Origin: Ruegeria haliotis
GTDB lineage: Bacteria > Pseudomonadota > Alphaproteobacteria > Rhodobacterales > Rhodobacteraceae
DNA: 64,000 nt
Reading direction: 5' to 3'
Assembly (NCBI RefSeq): GCF_013377785.1
Contig: NZ_JABXWT010000002.1
Location: 269,515-333,514, forward strand
Made by a program: the position numbers and the translations under genes. The first letter of the stretch is position 1, and every line of letters begins with the position of its first letter. A model generated the notes under the pieces. That model saw only the letters and a program-made list of their open reading frames with translations, ran no database searches and was not told where the DNA came from. This document shows positions 17,889-25,920 of this stretch, one piece after another.

Positions 17889-18782
17889 ATGACTCAGAAC
17901 AGCCAAATCCTGTGTATCGGTTCGGTCCTGTGGGACGTGATCGGTCGATCCGCCAGCGCCATGCGGCAGGGATCGGACGTTCCGGGGCGCATCACCCGCC
18001 TGCCCGGCGGCGTGGCGATGAACATCGCCATGACGCTGGTACGCTTTGGCATGACTCCGACTTTGCTGACCGCCATAGGACGTGACCCAGAAGGCGATGA
18101 GCTGGTCCATGCCTGCGCCCGGTTGGGTATGATCACGGATCACATCTACCGCTCGCAGGACCTGCCCACTGATCGCTACATGGCGGTCGAAGGTGCCAAT
18201 GGGCTGATCGCTGCAATTGCCGATGCGCACTCGCTGGAAGCTGCGGGCGCCAAGATCCTGCGTCCGCTGATGCACGGGCCGTTAGGCTACGAGAGCACAC
18301 CGTTTGATGGCCCTATCGCGCTGGACGGTAACCTGACGCTGGATCTGCTGGAAGAAATTGCGCAAAGCCCGGCCTTTGCCCGCGCGGATCTGCGCGTTGC
18401 CCCGGCCTCGCCCGGCAAGGCCGAACGCCTGCAACCATTCCTCAAACACGCCCGCGCGACGCTCTATGTGAACCTGGAAGAAGCTGGATTGCTGTGCCAG
18501 CGCGAATTTGCAGATTCCGAAAGCGCGGCCAAAGGGTTGCTGGATCGTGGTGCGCTGCGGGTACTGGTCACCGATGGCGGCAGCTCGGCCACCGTCGGCA
18601 ACGCCACGGAAATTCTGACACAAAAACCCCCATCCGTTCTTGTCACACGCGTGACAGGTGCAGGTGATACCTTCATGGCGGCCCATATCGCCTCTGAGAC
18701 CAATGGCGCAGACAGCAACGCGGCCCTCAGCCGCGCCCTGCACGCCGCCGCAACTTACGTTTCCGGAGAAACCCCACTGTGA
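17889..18782 (+). CDS. psuK: PfkB-family kinase, probable pseudouridine kinase
   Basis: The 297-residue protein is a ribokinase-fold sugar kinase. The N-terminal LCIGSVLWDVIGRSA, PGGVAMNIAMTLVRFGM near residue 45 and VTGAGDTFMAAHIA near 255 with the catalytic aspartate are visible. Its overlap with psuG by GTGA, four bases, identifies the substrate: PsuK phosphorylates pseudouridine to the 5'-phosphate. The ATG at 17889 is chosen by alignment with the family start; its ribosome site is weak. An upstream extension of 18 codons is unlikely. Confidence 0.87.
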   Translation: MTQNSQILCIGSVLWDVIGRSASAMRQGSDVPGRITRLPGGVAMNIAMTLVRFGMTPTLLTAIGRDPEGDELVHACARLGMITDHIYRSQDLPTDRYMAVEGANGLIAAIADAHSLEAAGAKILRPLMHGPLGYESTPFDGPIALDGNLTLDLLEEIAQSPAFARADLRVAPASPGKAERLQPFLKHARATLYVNLEEAGLLCQREFADSESAAKGLLDRGALRVLVTDGGSSATVGNATEILTQKPPSVLVTRVTGAGDTFMAAHIASETNGADSNAALSRALHAAATYVSGETPL

Positions 18783-19690
18783 TCGACATCCAATATTCCG
18801 CCGAGGTCCGCGCCGCCAAAGACGCAGGCCAACCCATTGTTGCGCTGGAAAGCACCATCATTACCCACGGCATGCCCTACCCGCAGAACATCAAGGTTGC
18901 GGCACAGGTGGAACAAGACATCCGTGACGCTGGCGCAGTGCCTGCCACCATGGCGGTGATTGACGGCAAGCTGCATGTAGGCCTTGAACCCGATCAGTTG
19001 AAGGCGCTTGGACTAGCGCAAGGTGTCGCCAAAGTCTCACGTGCCGATATGGCGGCGTGTATGTCAACCGGCGGCACCGGTGCGACAACCGTAGCTGCCA
19101 CCATGATTGCCGCCCATTTCGCTGGCATCGAGGTCTTTGCCACGGGCGGTATAGGTGGCGTGCATCAGGGTGCCGAGACGTCGTTCGATATCTCCGCTGA
19201 CCTGCACGAGCTGGGCCAGACCCCGGTCACTGTTGTGGCCGCAGGCGCCAAGGCTATCCTTGATCTGGCCAAGACACTTGAGGTTCTGGAGACACTGGGC
19301 GTCCCGGTCATTGCCCATGGTCAGGACGCGTTCCCGGCTTTCTGGTCCGCCAAATCGCCCTATGATGCGCCGCTGCGTATGGACAGCGCCGAAGCCATCG
19401 CCAAAGCACACGCGACGCGACGCGCGCTGGGATTGCCGGGCGGGCAACTGGTCGCCAACCCGATCCCGGCTGCCGATCAGATCCCGGCCGAGGAGCTGGC
19501 CCCGATCATCACCTCTGCCCAGGCTGATGCCGACGCGCACCGGATCACGGGCAAGGCCGTCACGCCATACCTGCTGCAACGGATATTCGAGAAAACCGAA
19601 GGCCGCTCGCTGATCGCCAATATCGCTTTGGTGCGCAATAACGCGCGGCTGGCGGCGGGAATAGCCAAGGCCCTGACAAACGGCGCGTAA
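18779..19690 (+). CDS. psuG: Pseudouridine-5'-phosphate glycosidase
   Basis: The 303-residue enzyme cleaves the C-C glycosidic bond of pseudouridine-5'-phosphate to uracil and ribose-5-phosphate. Motifs match the family closely: ALESTIITHGMPYPQN near residue 22, TMAVIDGKLHVGL near 58, KVSRADMAACMSTGGTGATTVAATM near 85, GGIGGVHQGAETSFDISADL near 125, and a C-terminal NIALVRNNARLAAGIA. The start is GTG, coupled to psuK. No dedicated transporter is adjacent. Confidence 0.95.
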   Translation: MIDIQYSAEVRAAKDAGQPIVALESTIITHGMPYPQNIKVAAQVEQDIRDAGAVPATMAVIDGKLHVGLEPDQLKALGLAQGVAKVSRADMAACMSTGGTGATTVAATMIAAHFAGIEVFATGGIGGVHQGAETSFDISADLHELGQTPVTVVAAGAKAILDLAKTLEVLETLGVPVIAHGQDAFPAFWSAKSPYDAPLRMDSAEAIAKAHATRRALGLPGGQLVANPIPAADQIPAEELAPIITSAQADADAHRITGKAVTPYLLQRIFEKTEGRSLIANIALVRNNARLAAGIAKALTNGA

Positions 19691-19754
19691 ACCTGCCCTA
19701 TTGTACCAACGCCTCGGATTGCCTACCTAATTCCCCAAACCACTCGGGATTACA

Positions 19755-20432
19755 ATGAACACACCCTTCGACGAAGAGCCTCACCGCCGCCCTGGCCTGT
19801 TTTCACGGCTCCGTGCGTCTTTTCTAACGGGGGTCGTGGTGATTGCACCGGTGTGGCTGACGATCTGGTTGATCTGGTCGGTTGTCGGCTGGATTGACAG
19901 CGCAGTTCTGCCCCTGATTCCGCAACGATTCCAACCTTCGGAATATGTGGGCATAAACCTACGCGGCGTCGGTGTGGTGATCTTCCTGATCTTCACCATT
20001 CTTGTCGGCTGGATCGCTAAAGGTATTTTGGGACGCTCACTGATCCACTTTGCCGAAAGTCTGGTCAATCGGATGCCAGTGGTTCGATCCGTCTATTCCG
20101 GCATCAAGCAGATATCGGAAACGGTTTTTGCCCAGACCGAGCGGTCCTTTGAAAAAGCCTGCCTGATTCAATACCCTCGCCGAGGCATCTGGGCGATTGG
20201 CTTTGTGTCCACAACAGCCAGAGGTGAAGTCGCCCAAAAGGCCGAGACCGGAGGCGAACTGCTCAGCATCTTCGTGCCCACGACACCGAACCCGACATCT
20301 GGTTTCCTGCTGTTTTTCCCCGCCGAAGACGTCATCATGTTAGATATGTCCATCGAAGACGCAGCCAAGCTGGTGATTTCCGCCGGGCTGGTCTACCCCA
20401 ACGACAAAGATCCAATCCAGCCGCCCGAGTGA
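19755..20432 (+). CDS. DUF502 family membrane protein
   Basis: The 225-residue protein has two membrane helices, about residues 18-42 and 68-92, and the DUF502 signatures PLIPQRFQPSEY and NRMPVVRSVYSGIKQISETVF near 105. A soluble domain follows with RGIWAIGFVSTTARGE and FVPTTPNPTSGFLLFFPAEDV. The function of the family is not established. It ends next to the convergent patatin gene with no gap, and follows psuG by 64 bases. Confidence 0.85.
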   Translation: MNTPFDEEPHRRPGLFSRLRASFLTGVVVIAPVWLTIWLIWSVVGWIDSAVLPLIPQRFQPSEYVGINLRGVGVVIFLIFTILVGWIAKGILGRSLIHFAESLVNRMPVVRSVYSGIKQISETVFAQTERSFEKACLIQYPRRGIWAIGFVSTTARGEVAQKAETGGELLSIFVPTTPNPTSGFLLFFPAEDVIMLDMSIEDAAKLVISAGLVYPNDKDPIQPPE

Positions 20433-21458
20433 TCAGCCGAACATCGCAGGCAAATCAAAGCTGCTGTTCTGGCCCAGATCGTCCTTGTGTCTGTACAAAA
20501 ACCCATCCGCGGCATCGCGACCGGCCTTTTTCAGTTTATGCAAAATGACCGGATTCGGAACCGTCTTGGTTGCGACCGACAAACTGTTCATCAACTCATT
20601 ATCCGCAATCATGTGGACCAGAACACGGCTCATCTCACCAGCTTCCAGCTTACCTTCCTTCAACAGGCGCTGAACGAAGTTGATCGCCCGCAATTCGCGA
20701 AACAACGAAGAGTTAAAGCTGATCTCGTTGATCCGGTTCTGGATCTGTTGCGGCGTTACCGGAACCTCATCACGTTCCAACGGATTGATATTCACGATCA
20801 CGACATCATCCGGAAGGTCAGCATTGAACAAAGGATAAAGCGCCGGATTTCCGGTATACCCGCCATCCCAATAGGCCTCGGTCCGTTCGGTTTTCGGATC
20901 ATAAATTTCAACTGCCTTGAACAAAGTCGGCAAACAGGCCGAAGCAAGGATTGCGTCGGTCGAAATCTCATCTCCCGAAAACACCCGGATCTTGCCGCTG
21001 CGCACGCAGGTGGCACACACGAACAGGCTCGGCCCCTGATCAGCGCAAACTTCGTCAAAGTTGAACCGGTCCACCACAGGCTCCAGTGGGTTGCTGTAAA
21101 ATGGTCCGTAGGCATAGGGCGACACCATCCGCGACCAGGCGTCGCCGATGGAAAACGGCACAGAATACTCCATGGCCTGCGCGATCTGGGCAGGCTCCAA
21201 CCCACGAAACCAATTGGCCATACGCATGTCGCCGATTGCACCCATACGCGCCCACAAACCGTTCAGCTGTTCCCGCGCGCCCTCTCGCCCGGCGTGAACC
21301 ATCCCCGCCTTGAAGGCCGCACCATTCAGCGCCCCGGCCGAAGTCCCGGTGATCGCCGCAACCTCGATATCATCTTCGTCCAGCAGCCGGTCCAGAACAC
21401 CCCAGGTAAAGGCCCCATGCGCCCCACCGCCCTGCAAAGCCAGATTGATCCGTTTCAC
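20433..21458 (-). CDS. Patatin-like phospholipase
   Basis: The 341-residue hydrolase has the three patatin hallmarks: the oxyanion loop LQGGGAHGAFTWG at residues 8-20, the nucleophile elbow GTSAGALNG with Ser near 41, and DGGYTGNPAL with the catalytic Asp near 198. It would hydrolyse acyl esters of phospholipids or similar. It follows 3-hydroxybutyrate dehydrogenase on the same strand, and related genes sometimes sit beside polyhydroxybutyrate metabolism; a role there is only inference. The start is GTG with AAGGGG seven bases upstream. Confidence 0.9.
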   Translation of the reverse strand: MKRINLALQGGGAHGAFTWGVLDRLLDEDDIEVAAITGTSAGALNGAAFKAGMVHAGREGAREQLNGLWARMGAIGDMRMANWFRGLEPAQIAQAMEYSVPFSIGDAWSRMVSPYAYGPFYSNPLEPVVDRFNFDEVCADQGPSLFVCATCVRSGKIRVFSGDEISTDAILASACLPTLFKAVEIYDPKTERTEAYWDGGYTGNPALYPLFNADLPDDVVIVNINPLERDEVPVTPQQIQNRINEISFNSSLFRELRAINFVQRLLKEGKLEAGEMSRVLVHMIADNELMNSLSVATKTVPNPVILHKLKKAGRDAADGFLYRHKDDLGQNSSFDLPAMFG

Positions 21459-21496
21459 GAGCCCACCCCTTCATCTTTTCCAAAATACTCTGGGGG

Positions 21497-21517
21497 TATG
21501 GGGGCAACGCCCCCATA
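21497..21517 (-). terminator. Strong hairpin between bdhA and the patatin gene
   Basis: TATGGGGGC (21497-21505) pairs perfectly with GCCCCCATA (21509-21517) around a three-base loop, six bases after the bdhA stop. Read on the minus strand it is followed by CCCCCAGAGTATTTTGGAAAA, then the ribosome site of the patatin gene. It may attenuate rather than fully stop transcription. Confidence 0.65.
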
Positions 21518-21522
21518 AAACT

Positions 21523-22296
21523 TCACAAGGCCGTCCAGCCACCATCAACCGATATCGTTGTCCCGGTGATCTGCGCCGCCGCATCCGTGCACAGGAAGAT
21601 CGTTGTGCCGCCAAGCTGTTCGACGGTCGCAAACTCCTTGGACGGTTGCCGTTCCAACAGAATGTTTTTCACCACGTCCTCACGGCTCATGTTGTATTCC
21701 TTCATCGTGTCGGGGATCTGGGCCTCGACCAAAGGTGTCAGCACGTAACCCGGACAGATCGCGTTACAGGTAATCGGCTCCTGTGCGGTCTCCAGCGCCA
21801 CGGATTTGGTCATCCCGACAACCCCATGCTTGGCCGCCACATACGCGGTTTTAAAAGGCGAAGCCGTCAACCCATGTGCCGAAGCGATATTCACGACCCG
21901 GCCCCACCCAGCCTCGCGCATCAAAGGCAACGCAGCTGCAGTGGTGTGAAAGGCCGAGCTCATGTTGATCGCAATAATCGCGTCCCACTTATCAACCGGG
22001 AACTGCTCAATCGGTGACACGTGCTGAATGCCCGCGTTGTTCACAAGTATGTCACAAGCGCCTGCCTTTTCGATCAAGGCGCGGCATTCGTCGCCTTTGG
22101 ACATATCCGCCTTGATGTAGCGCGCATTGGTGCCTGTCTCTTTTGCAATCTCAGCGGCCAGCGCGTGGTCTTCGTCCCGGTCCGTGAACGAGTTCAGAAC
22201 CACGTCAGCCCCGGCCTTGGCCAGTTCACGCGCGACGCCCAGCCCGATGCCTGAATTCGATCCTGTGATGATTGCCGTTTTACCCGACAGGCTCAT
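21523..22296 (-). CDS. bdhA: 3-hydroxybutyrate dehydrogenase
   Basis: The 257-residue short-chain dehydrogenase oxidises 3-hydroxybutyrate to acetoacetate with NAD. It has the cofactor loop TGSNSGIGLG at residues 11-20, NNAG near 88, the catalytic Ser-Tyr-Lys with YVAAKHG near 155, and the family-specific CNAICPGYVLTPLVE near 185 and ISVDGGWTAL at the C-terminus. The ATG follows AAAGGAGAGCGGTC. This is a central enzyme for reusing polyhydroxybutyrate. Confidence 0.93.
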   Translation of the reverse strand: MSLSGKTAIITGSNSGIGLGVARELAKAGADVVLNSFTDRDEDHALAAEIAKETGTNARYIKADMSKGDECRALIEKAGACDILVNNAGIQHVSPIEQFPVDKWDAIIAINMSSAFHTTAAALPLMREAGWGRVVNIASAHGLTASPFKTAYVAAKHGVVGMTKSVALETAQEPITCNAICPGYVLTPLVEAQIPDTMKEYNMSREDVVKNILLERQPSKEFATVEQLGGTTIFLCTDAAAQITGTTISVDGGWTAL

Positions 22297-22597
22297 GACC
22301 GCTCTCCTTTTGCGTTAGAATGCGCACACAATGCCATGCTGCACCTGCAAAGAAAACGGGGAAACACTGGGGAGAAACGTCGCGCCCGCCCAGCATCCAA
22401 CTGCGTAAAAAAAACGCCCGCACGAAGCGGGCGTTAAGTTATTGAGGCAGGTTTCATACAGGCAAGAAACCTATCGAGCAGTGCACCCTTTATAAGCAAT
22501 TCCGCGCCTTCGTCCAAGCTAAAAGTTTGATAATAAGAAAAATCATGGCTACGGTGAATCCCAAACAAAATAAGGCCAGAGCAGGATTGTTTCCAAA
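22297..22597. other. Intergenic region with orphan minus-strand terminator
   Basis: These 301 bases separate divergent bdhA and the YejA-like gene. They should hold both promoters. The notable content is the hairpin at 22411-22435. A small minus-strand frame ends near 22490 and encodes a possible membrane peptide, but it lacks a clear start, so I do not call it as a gene. Confidence 0.5.
22405..22435 (-). terminator. Rho-independent terminator reading leftwards, no assigned gene
   Basis: AACGCCCGC (22413-22421) pairs perfectly with GCGGGCGTT (22427-22435). On the minus strand the stem is followed by a run of seven or more T. It therefore ends a leftward transcript that begins between 22436 and about 22650, where no convincing gene exists. 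A small RNA is possible. Confidence 0.7.
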
Positions 22598-24412
22598 ATG
22601 AGCCCCGATTTTCTCCGTCCCGTTCGTACTATGATCACGGGAATCGCTTCCGTTTTTGCCGCCTCGATGGCCTCTGCAGAATCGGCCCATGGCATAGCTA
22701 TGTATGGGGACCCGGCCCTACCACCGGATTTTGTGTCGCTGCCCTACGCAAACCCAGACGCGCCAAAAGGCGGCAAGGTCGTTTTCGGAAACACCGGTGG
22801 CTTTAACAGCCTGAACCCGTTTTTGCAAAAAGGCACGTCACCTTGGCAATTGCGATTTTGGACCCACGAGAGCCTGATGGGCCGGTCTTGGGACGAACCT
22901 TTCACTCTTTACGGGTTGTTAGCCGAATCAGTTGAGACGGCTCCGGACCGCTCTTGGGTCGAATTCACCTTGCGCGAAAACGCCCGATTCTCGGATGGCA
23001 GCCCGGTCACCGTGGACGACGTGATCTGGTCGTATGAAACTCTCGGCACCGAAGGTCATCTTCGGTATCGCGGGTTGTGGGGCAAGATCGACAGTATCGA
23101 GCAGACTGGTCCTCGGACAGTTCGGATCACGTTCAACGAGGCTGATCGTGAACTGGCCCTGATCGCCGGTCTGCGCCCGATCCTGCAAAAGGCACAATGG
23201 CAGGGCAAGGGTTTCGCCGACGCCCAGCTGCATGACGTGCCCATCGGGTCCGGGCCTTATGTGATCGATAGTTACGAGGCCGGGCGTTATGTGAACCTGC
23301 GCCGGAACCTGGATTATTGGGGCAAGGATATCCCGTTTCGCCGGGGCACCATGAATCTGGATGACATGCGGATCGAGTTCTATGGCGATGGAACTGTCCT
23401 TTTTGAGGCGTTCAAGGCCGGAGAGCTGTCCGCCGTTCGCGAATTCAACGCCGACAAATGGGACACGCAATACAACTTCCCGGCCGTTCAGCGTGGCGAT
23501 GTGATCAAGACCGAGATCCCGCATGGCAAGCCTTCGGGTATGACCGGGTTCGTGATGAACACCCGCAAGGCGCCGTTCGATGACTGGCGCGTGCGCGAGG
23601 CACTAACGCTGGCCTTCAACTTCGAATTCATCAACGACACGATCACCGGCGGCGCGCAACCACGGATCACCTCTTATTTCTCGGGCTCGGATCTGGCGAT
23701 GCAGCCCGGCCCGGCAAGTGGCAAGGTTGCGGACTTACTGCAGCCTTTTGCTGACGACCTCATGCCCGGCATGCTCGAAGGCTATGCGCTGCCGCAGGGC
23801 GATGGCTCGGCGCGCAATCGGTCCAATATCCGCAAAGCCTCGAAATTGCTGACCGAGGCAGGGTGGATCATTCAAGACGGTGTGCTGGTCAATCAGATGG
23901 GTAAGCCCTTCAAGATGACTATTTTGCTGCAACAGGGCGACAGTGAAATGGCAACGGCGGTCGAGATCTATGCCCGCGCACTGTCACGCCTTGGTATCCA
24001 GGTCATGACCGAACAGGTCGATAACGCGCAGTACACAGGCCGTACTGCCGAGCTGGATTTTGACCTGACGCCGTTTCGACGCGCCCTGTCCCTGTCACCG
24101 GGCAACGAACAGCGCCTGTATTGGGGCAGTGAGAATGCAAACGCCCCCGGAACGCGCAACCTGATGGGCGTGGCCTCACCCGTTGTGGATGGGATGATCG
24201 ACGCCATGTTGACGTCCGAAACGCGCGAGGATTTCGTGGCCGCCACGCGGGCGCTGGACAGGGTTTTGACTGCGGGCCGCTATGTGATCCCGATCTGGAG
24301 CTTCGATGTCGGACGCATCGCCCATGACAGCGCGCTGAAGTTCCCCAAGACATTGCCGATCTATGGCGACGGGCCGCAATACATGCCCGAGGTCTGGTGG
24401 CACGACGGGTAA
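22598..24412 (+). CDS. Periplasmic solute-binding protein, family 5, YejA-like
   Basis: The 604-residue protein has a signal peptide ending near ASAESAHG, then HGIAMYGDPALPPDF and YANPDAPKGGKV, which mark the YejA branch of oligopeptide-binding proteins. SVETAPDRSWVEFTLRENARFSDG and PIGSGPYVIDSYEAGRYV follow, and a C-terminal VIPIWSFDVGRIAH. It would capture a peptide or peptide-like compound for an ABC importer, but no permease or ATPase gene is adjacent, so it probably serves a transporter encoded elsewhere. The ATG has only a weak site (AGCAGGA). The start at codon 12 is an alternative that keeps the signal peptide. Confidence 0.9.
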   Translation: MSPDFLRPVRTMITGIASVFAASMASAESAHGIAMYGDPALPPDFVSLPYANPDAPKGGKVVFGNTGGFNSLNPFLQKGTSPWQLRFWTHESLMGRSWDEPFTLYGLLAESVETAPDRSWVEFTLRENARFSDGSPVTVDDVIWSYETLGTEGHLRYRGLWGKIDSIEQTGPRTVRITFNEADRELALIAGLRPILQKAQWQGKGFADAQLHDVPIGSGPYVIDSYEAGRYVNLRRNLDYWGKDIPFRRGTMNLDDMRIEFYGDGTVLFEAFKAGELSAVREFNADKWDTQYNFPAVQRGDVIKTEIPHGKPSGMTGFVMNTRKAPFDDWRVREALTLAFNFEFINDTITGGAQPRITSYFSGSDLAMQPGPASGKVADLLQPFADDLMPGMLEGYALPQGDGSARNRSNIRKASKLLTEAGWIIQDGVLVNQMGKPFKMTILLQQGDSEMATAVEIYARALSRLGIQVMTEQVDNAQYTGRTAELDFDLTPFRRALSLSPGNEQRLYWGSENANAPGTRNLMGVASPVVDGMIDAMLTSETREDFVAATRALDRVLTAGRYVIPIWSFDVGRIAHDSALKFPKTLPIYGDGPQYMPEVWWHDG

Positions 24413-25003
24413 CGGCTCAGCACGGCGGTCCAAATATGCGCGCTGTATGACGGCAGATCTTGGAAGTATAGGTACGGCGAATTTGAACATCACCCGAGCC
24501 AGACATCAAACGCTGAAGGTACGTGAGCAGTGATTTTGCAGTCTCAGCGCTTGATTAAGTCGACCACGCGCAGTTTTCGGCAAGAAACGGCACATACGTT
24601 TCAAACACCATATGTTGTCGGTCACTGACGCTCGGCGCCTATATTTTGGCCGCACCGCTAATTCTTGTCAGTACAGCTGGATGAAACCCAAACACTCTGC
24701 CAAAAGGCCTCAGAGCCGCCATACCAACATCATGTGCAACCCGGCCAGAAATCCAATATTATTATTATTGTCTGATACATAGATTGGACCGGTCCTGTTC
24801 AGAAATAGGCAAATGGATCAGCCATGATGCACTCTCGTTGCCAGTACGCTCACGAGTCATCGGATGTCTCAAAGGTGGCTCATTTCCCAAAAACCTGCAG
24901 TCCACCAGCTGCGGCATTTTGTCATGTCTCACGTTAGGTCAACCCATCCGTACCCTATTCAAGGGGAGAGCAGTCCTGAAGCCAACACAAGGAAAGCTCG
25001 TAC
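24413..25003. other. Gene-poor 591-base gap
   Basis: I find no supported gene here. The stretch is lower in GC than its neighbours, contains an ATT-repeat near 24763-24771 and short frames broken by stops on both strands. No inverted-repeat ends or transposase motif were recognised. The last 100 bases probably hold the promoter of the small gene at 25004. It may be decayed sequence. Confidence 0.5.
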
Positions 25004-25243
25004 ATGCTGAACTGGACCGATCTGACGCAAGACTGGAGCACGTCTTTTGCGCGCGCCAAGCGCCGTTTCCCGAACCTGCGCGATCAGGACATGGCGCGTA
25101 TCTCAAAGGATCGGAAACGGTTCGAGGCCTATCTTGCCGAACGCCACCACCTGACGGTCAACGAGGCGCACGAAGAGGTTGAGGACTTTCTGTTTACAGA
25201 AGGTCTGAACCGCGAACTTGTCCGCGCGCCCTTAGGCAAGTGA
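25004..25243 (+). CDS. Small CsbD-like protein
   Basis: The 79-residue protein is charged, soluble and has no signal peptide. Its pattern of NWTDL, DWSTSFARAKRRFPNLRDQD, DRKRFEAYLAERHH and EAHEEVEDF follows the spacing of CsbD-like stress proteins (W, W, a Leu-Asp-Asp step, an R-Y/L-G turn and a final E-V-x-D-F). The match is by eye and weak. AAGGA stands 10 bases before the ATG. It overlaps the convergent regulator gene by 12 bases. Confidence 0.6.
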   Translation: MLNWTDLTQDWSTSFARAKRRFPNLRDQDMARISKDRKRFEAYLAERHHLTVNEAHEEVEDFLFTEGLNRELVRAPLGK

Positions 25244-25855
25244 TGTCACCCACAGGATCGTTGCGTCTTCGTCACTGACGGAAACCACGTTGTGCCCCAT
25301 GCTGCCATCGTAATAGGCGCTGTCGCCCCGTCGCATTTCCACCGGCTCATAGAATTCGGTATAGAGCTGCACGACGCCGGTCAGAACATAAAGGAACTCT
25401 TCGCCGTCATGGCGCACCCAGCCGTCAAACTCATCCATTGACCGCGCGCGAACTCGGGCGCGATAGGGCAGCATCTGCTTTTTCGTCAGTGTTTCGGCCA
25501 GCAACTCATGCTCATACGTCGTGGTGGCATGGGCCGCGCCCTCCCCCATCCGGGTCACCGACATACGTCCGATCACCTGATCGCGTTGAGGCGGGGTGAA
25601 CAACTGTGGCACCGAAATCTCCAAACCCGTCGCCAGCTTTTTCAGCGCATCGTAAGTGGGCGACATCTGCCCGTTTTCGATCTTGCTCAGCGTCGACCGG
25701 GCCAGACCAGCCTGACCAGCCGCTTGCTCCAGCGTCCATTCGCGCGCCTTGCGCAATTCACGTACCCGCGCGCCAAGGTCCAGCGGTTCGAGTTCCATGT
25801 GATCGCCCGTATCACGAGCGATGCGGATGAGGGATTTGGGATCTTGGGTGCTCAT
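25232..25855 (-). CDS. XRE-family regulator with cupin domain
   Basis: The 207-residue protein has a helix-turn-helix at about residues 30-80 (LRKAREWTLEQAAGQAGLA, then STLSKIENGQMSPT) and a C-terminal cupin at 125-200 (HDGEEFLYVLTGVVQLY, RRGDSAYYDGSMGHNVV). Such regulators usually control a neighbouring operon in response to a small ligand. It is divergent from the ligase at 25921 across 65 bases, the likely target and shared operator. The ATG at 25855 has AAAGG close upstream; the 16-codon extension is not supported. Confidence 0.88.
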   Translation of the reverse strand: MSTQDPKSLIRIARDTGDHMELEPLDLGARVRELRKAREWTLEQAAGQAGLARSTLSKIENGQMSPTYDALKKLATGLEISVPQLFTPPQRDQVIGRMSVTRMGEGAAHATTTYEHELLAETLTKKQMLPYRARVRARSMDEFDGWVRHDGEEFLYVLTGVVQLYTEFYEPVEMRRGDSAYYDGSMGHNVVSVSDEDATILWVTSLA

Positions 25856-25920
25856 GCGCCTTTCTATAGGGCCAGCCAGTCGCGCTTGCAACGCGCCATG
25901 CACCGAGATAGCCAGTCACC

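Noticed and set aside
20487..21518. 343-residue plus-strand frame opposite the patatin gene
   Set aside because: The patatin motifs are all on the minus strand and this frame crosses the bdhA-patatin hairpin.
22490..22690. 66-residue minus-strand frame ending with a hydrophobic segment
   Set aside because: It overlaps the start of the YejA-like gene and has no ribosome site. The orphan terminator keeps it as a weak possibility only.
24784..25182. 132-residue plus-strand frame overlapping the CsbD-like gene
   Set aside because: It is in another frame than the better-supported 79-residue gene and shows no family pattern.
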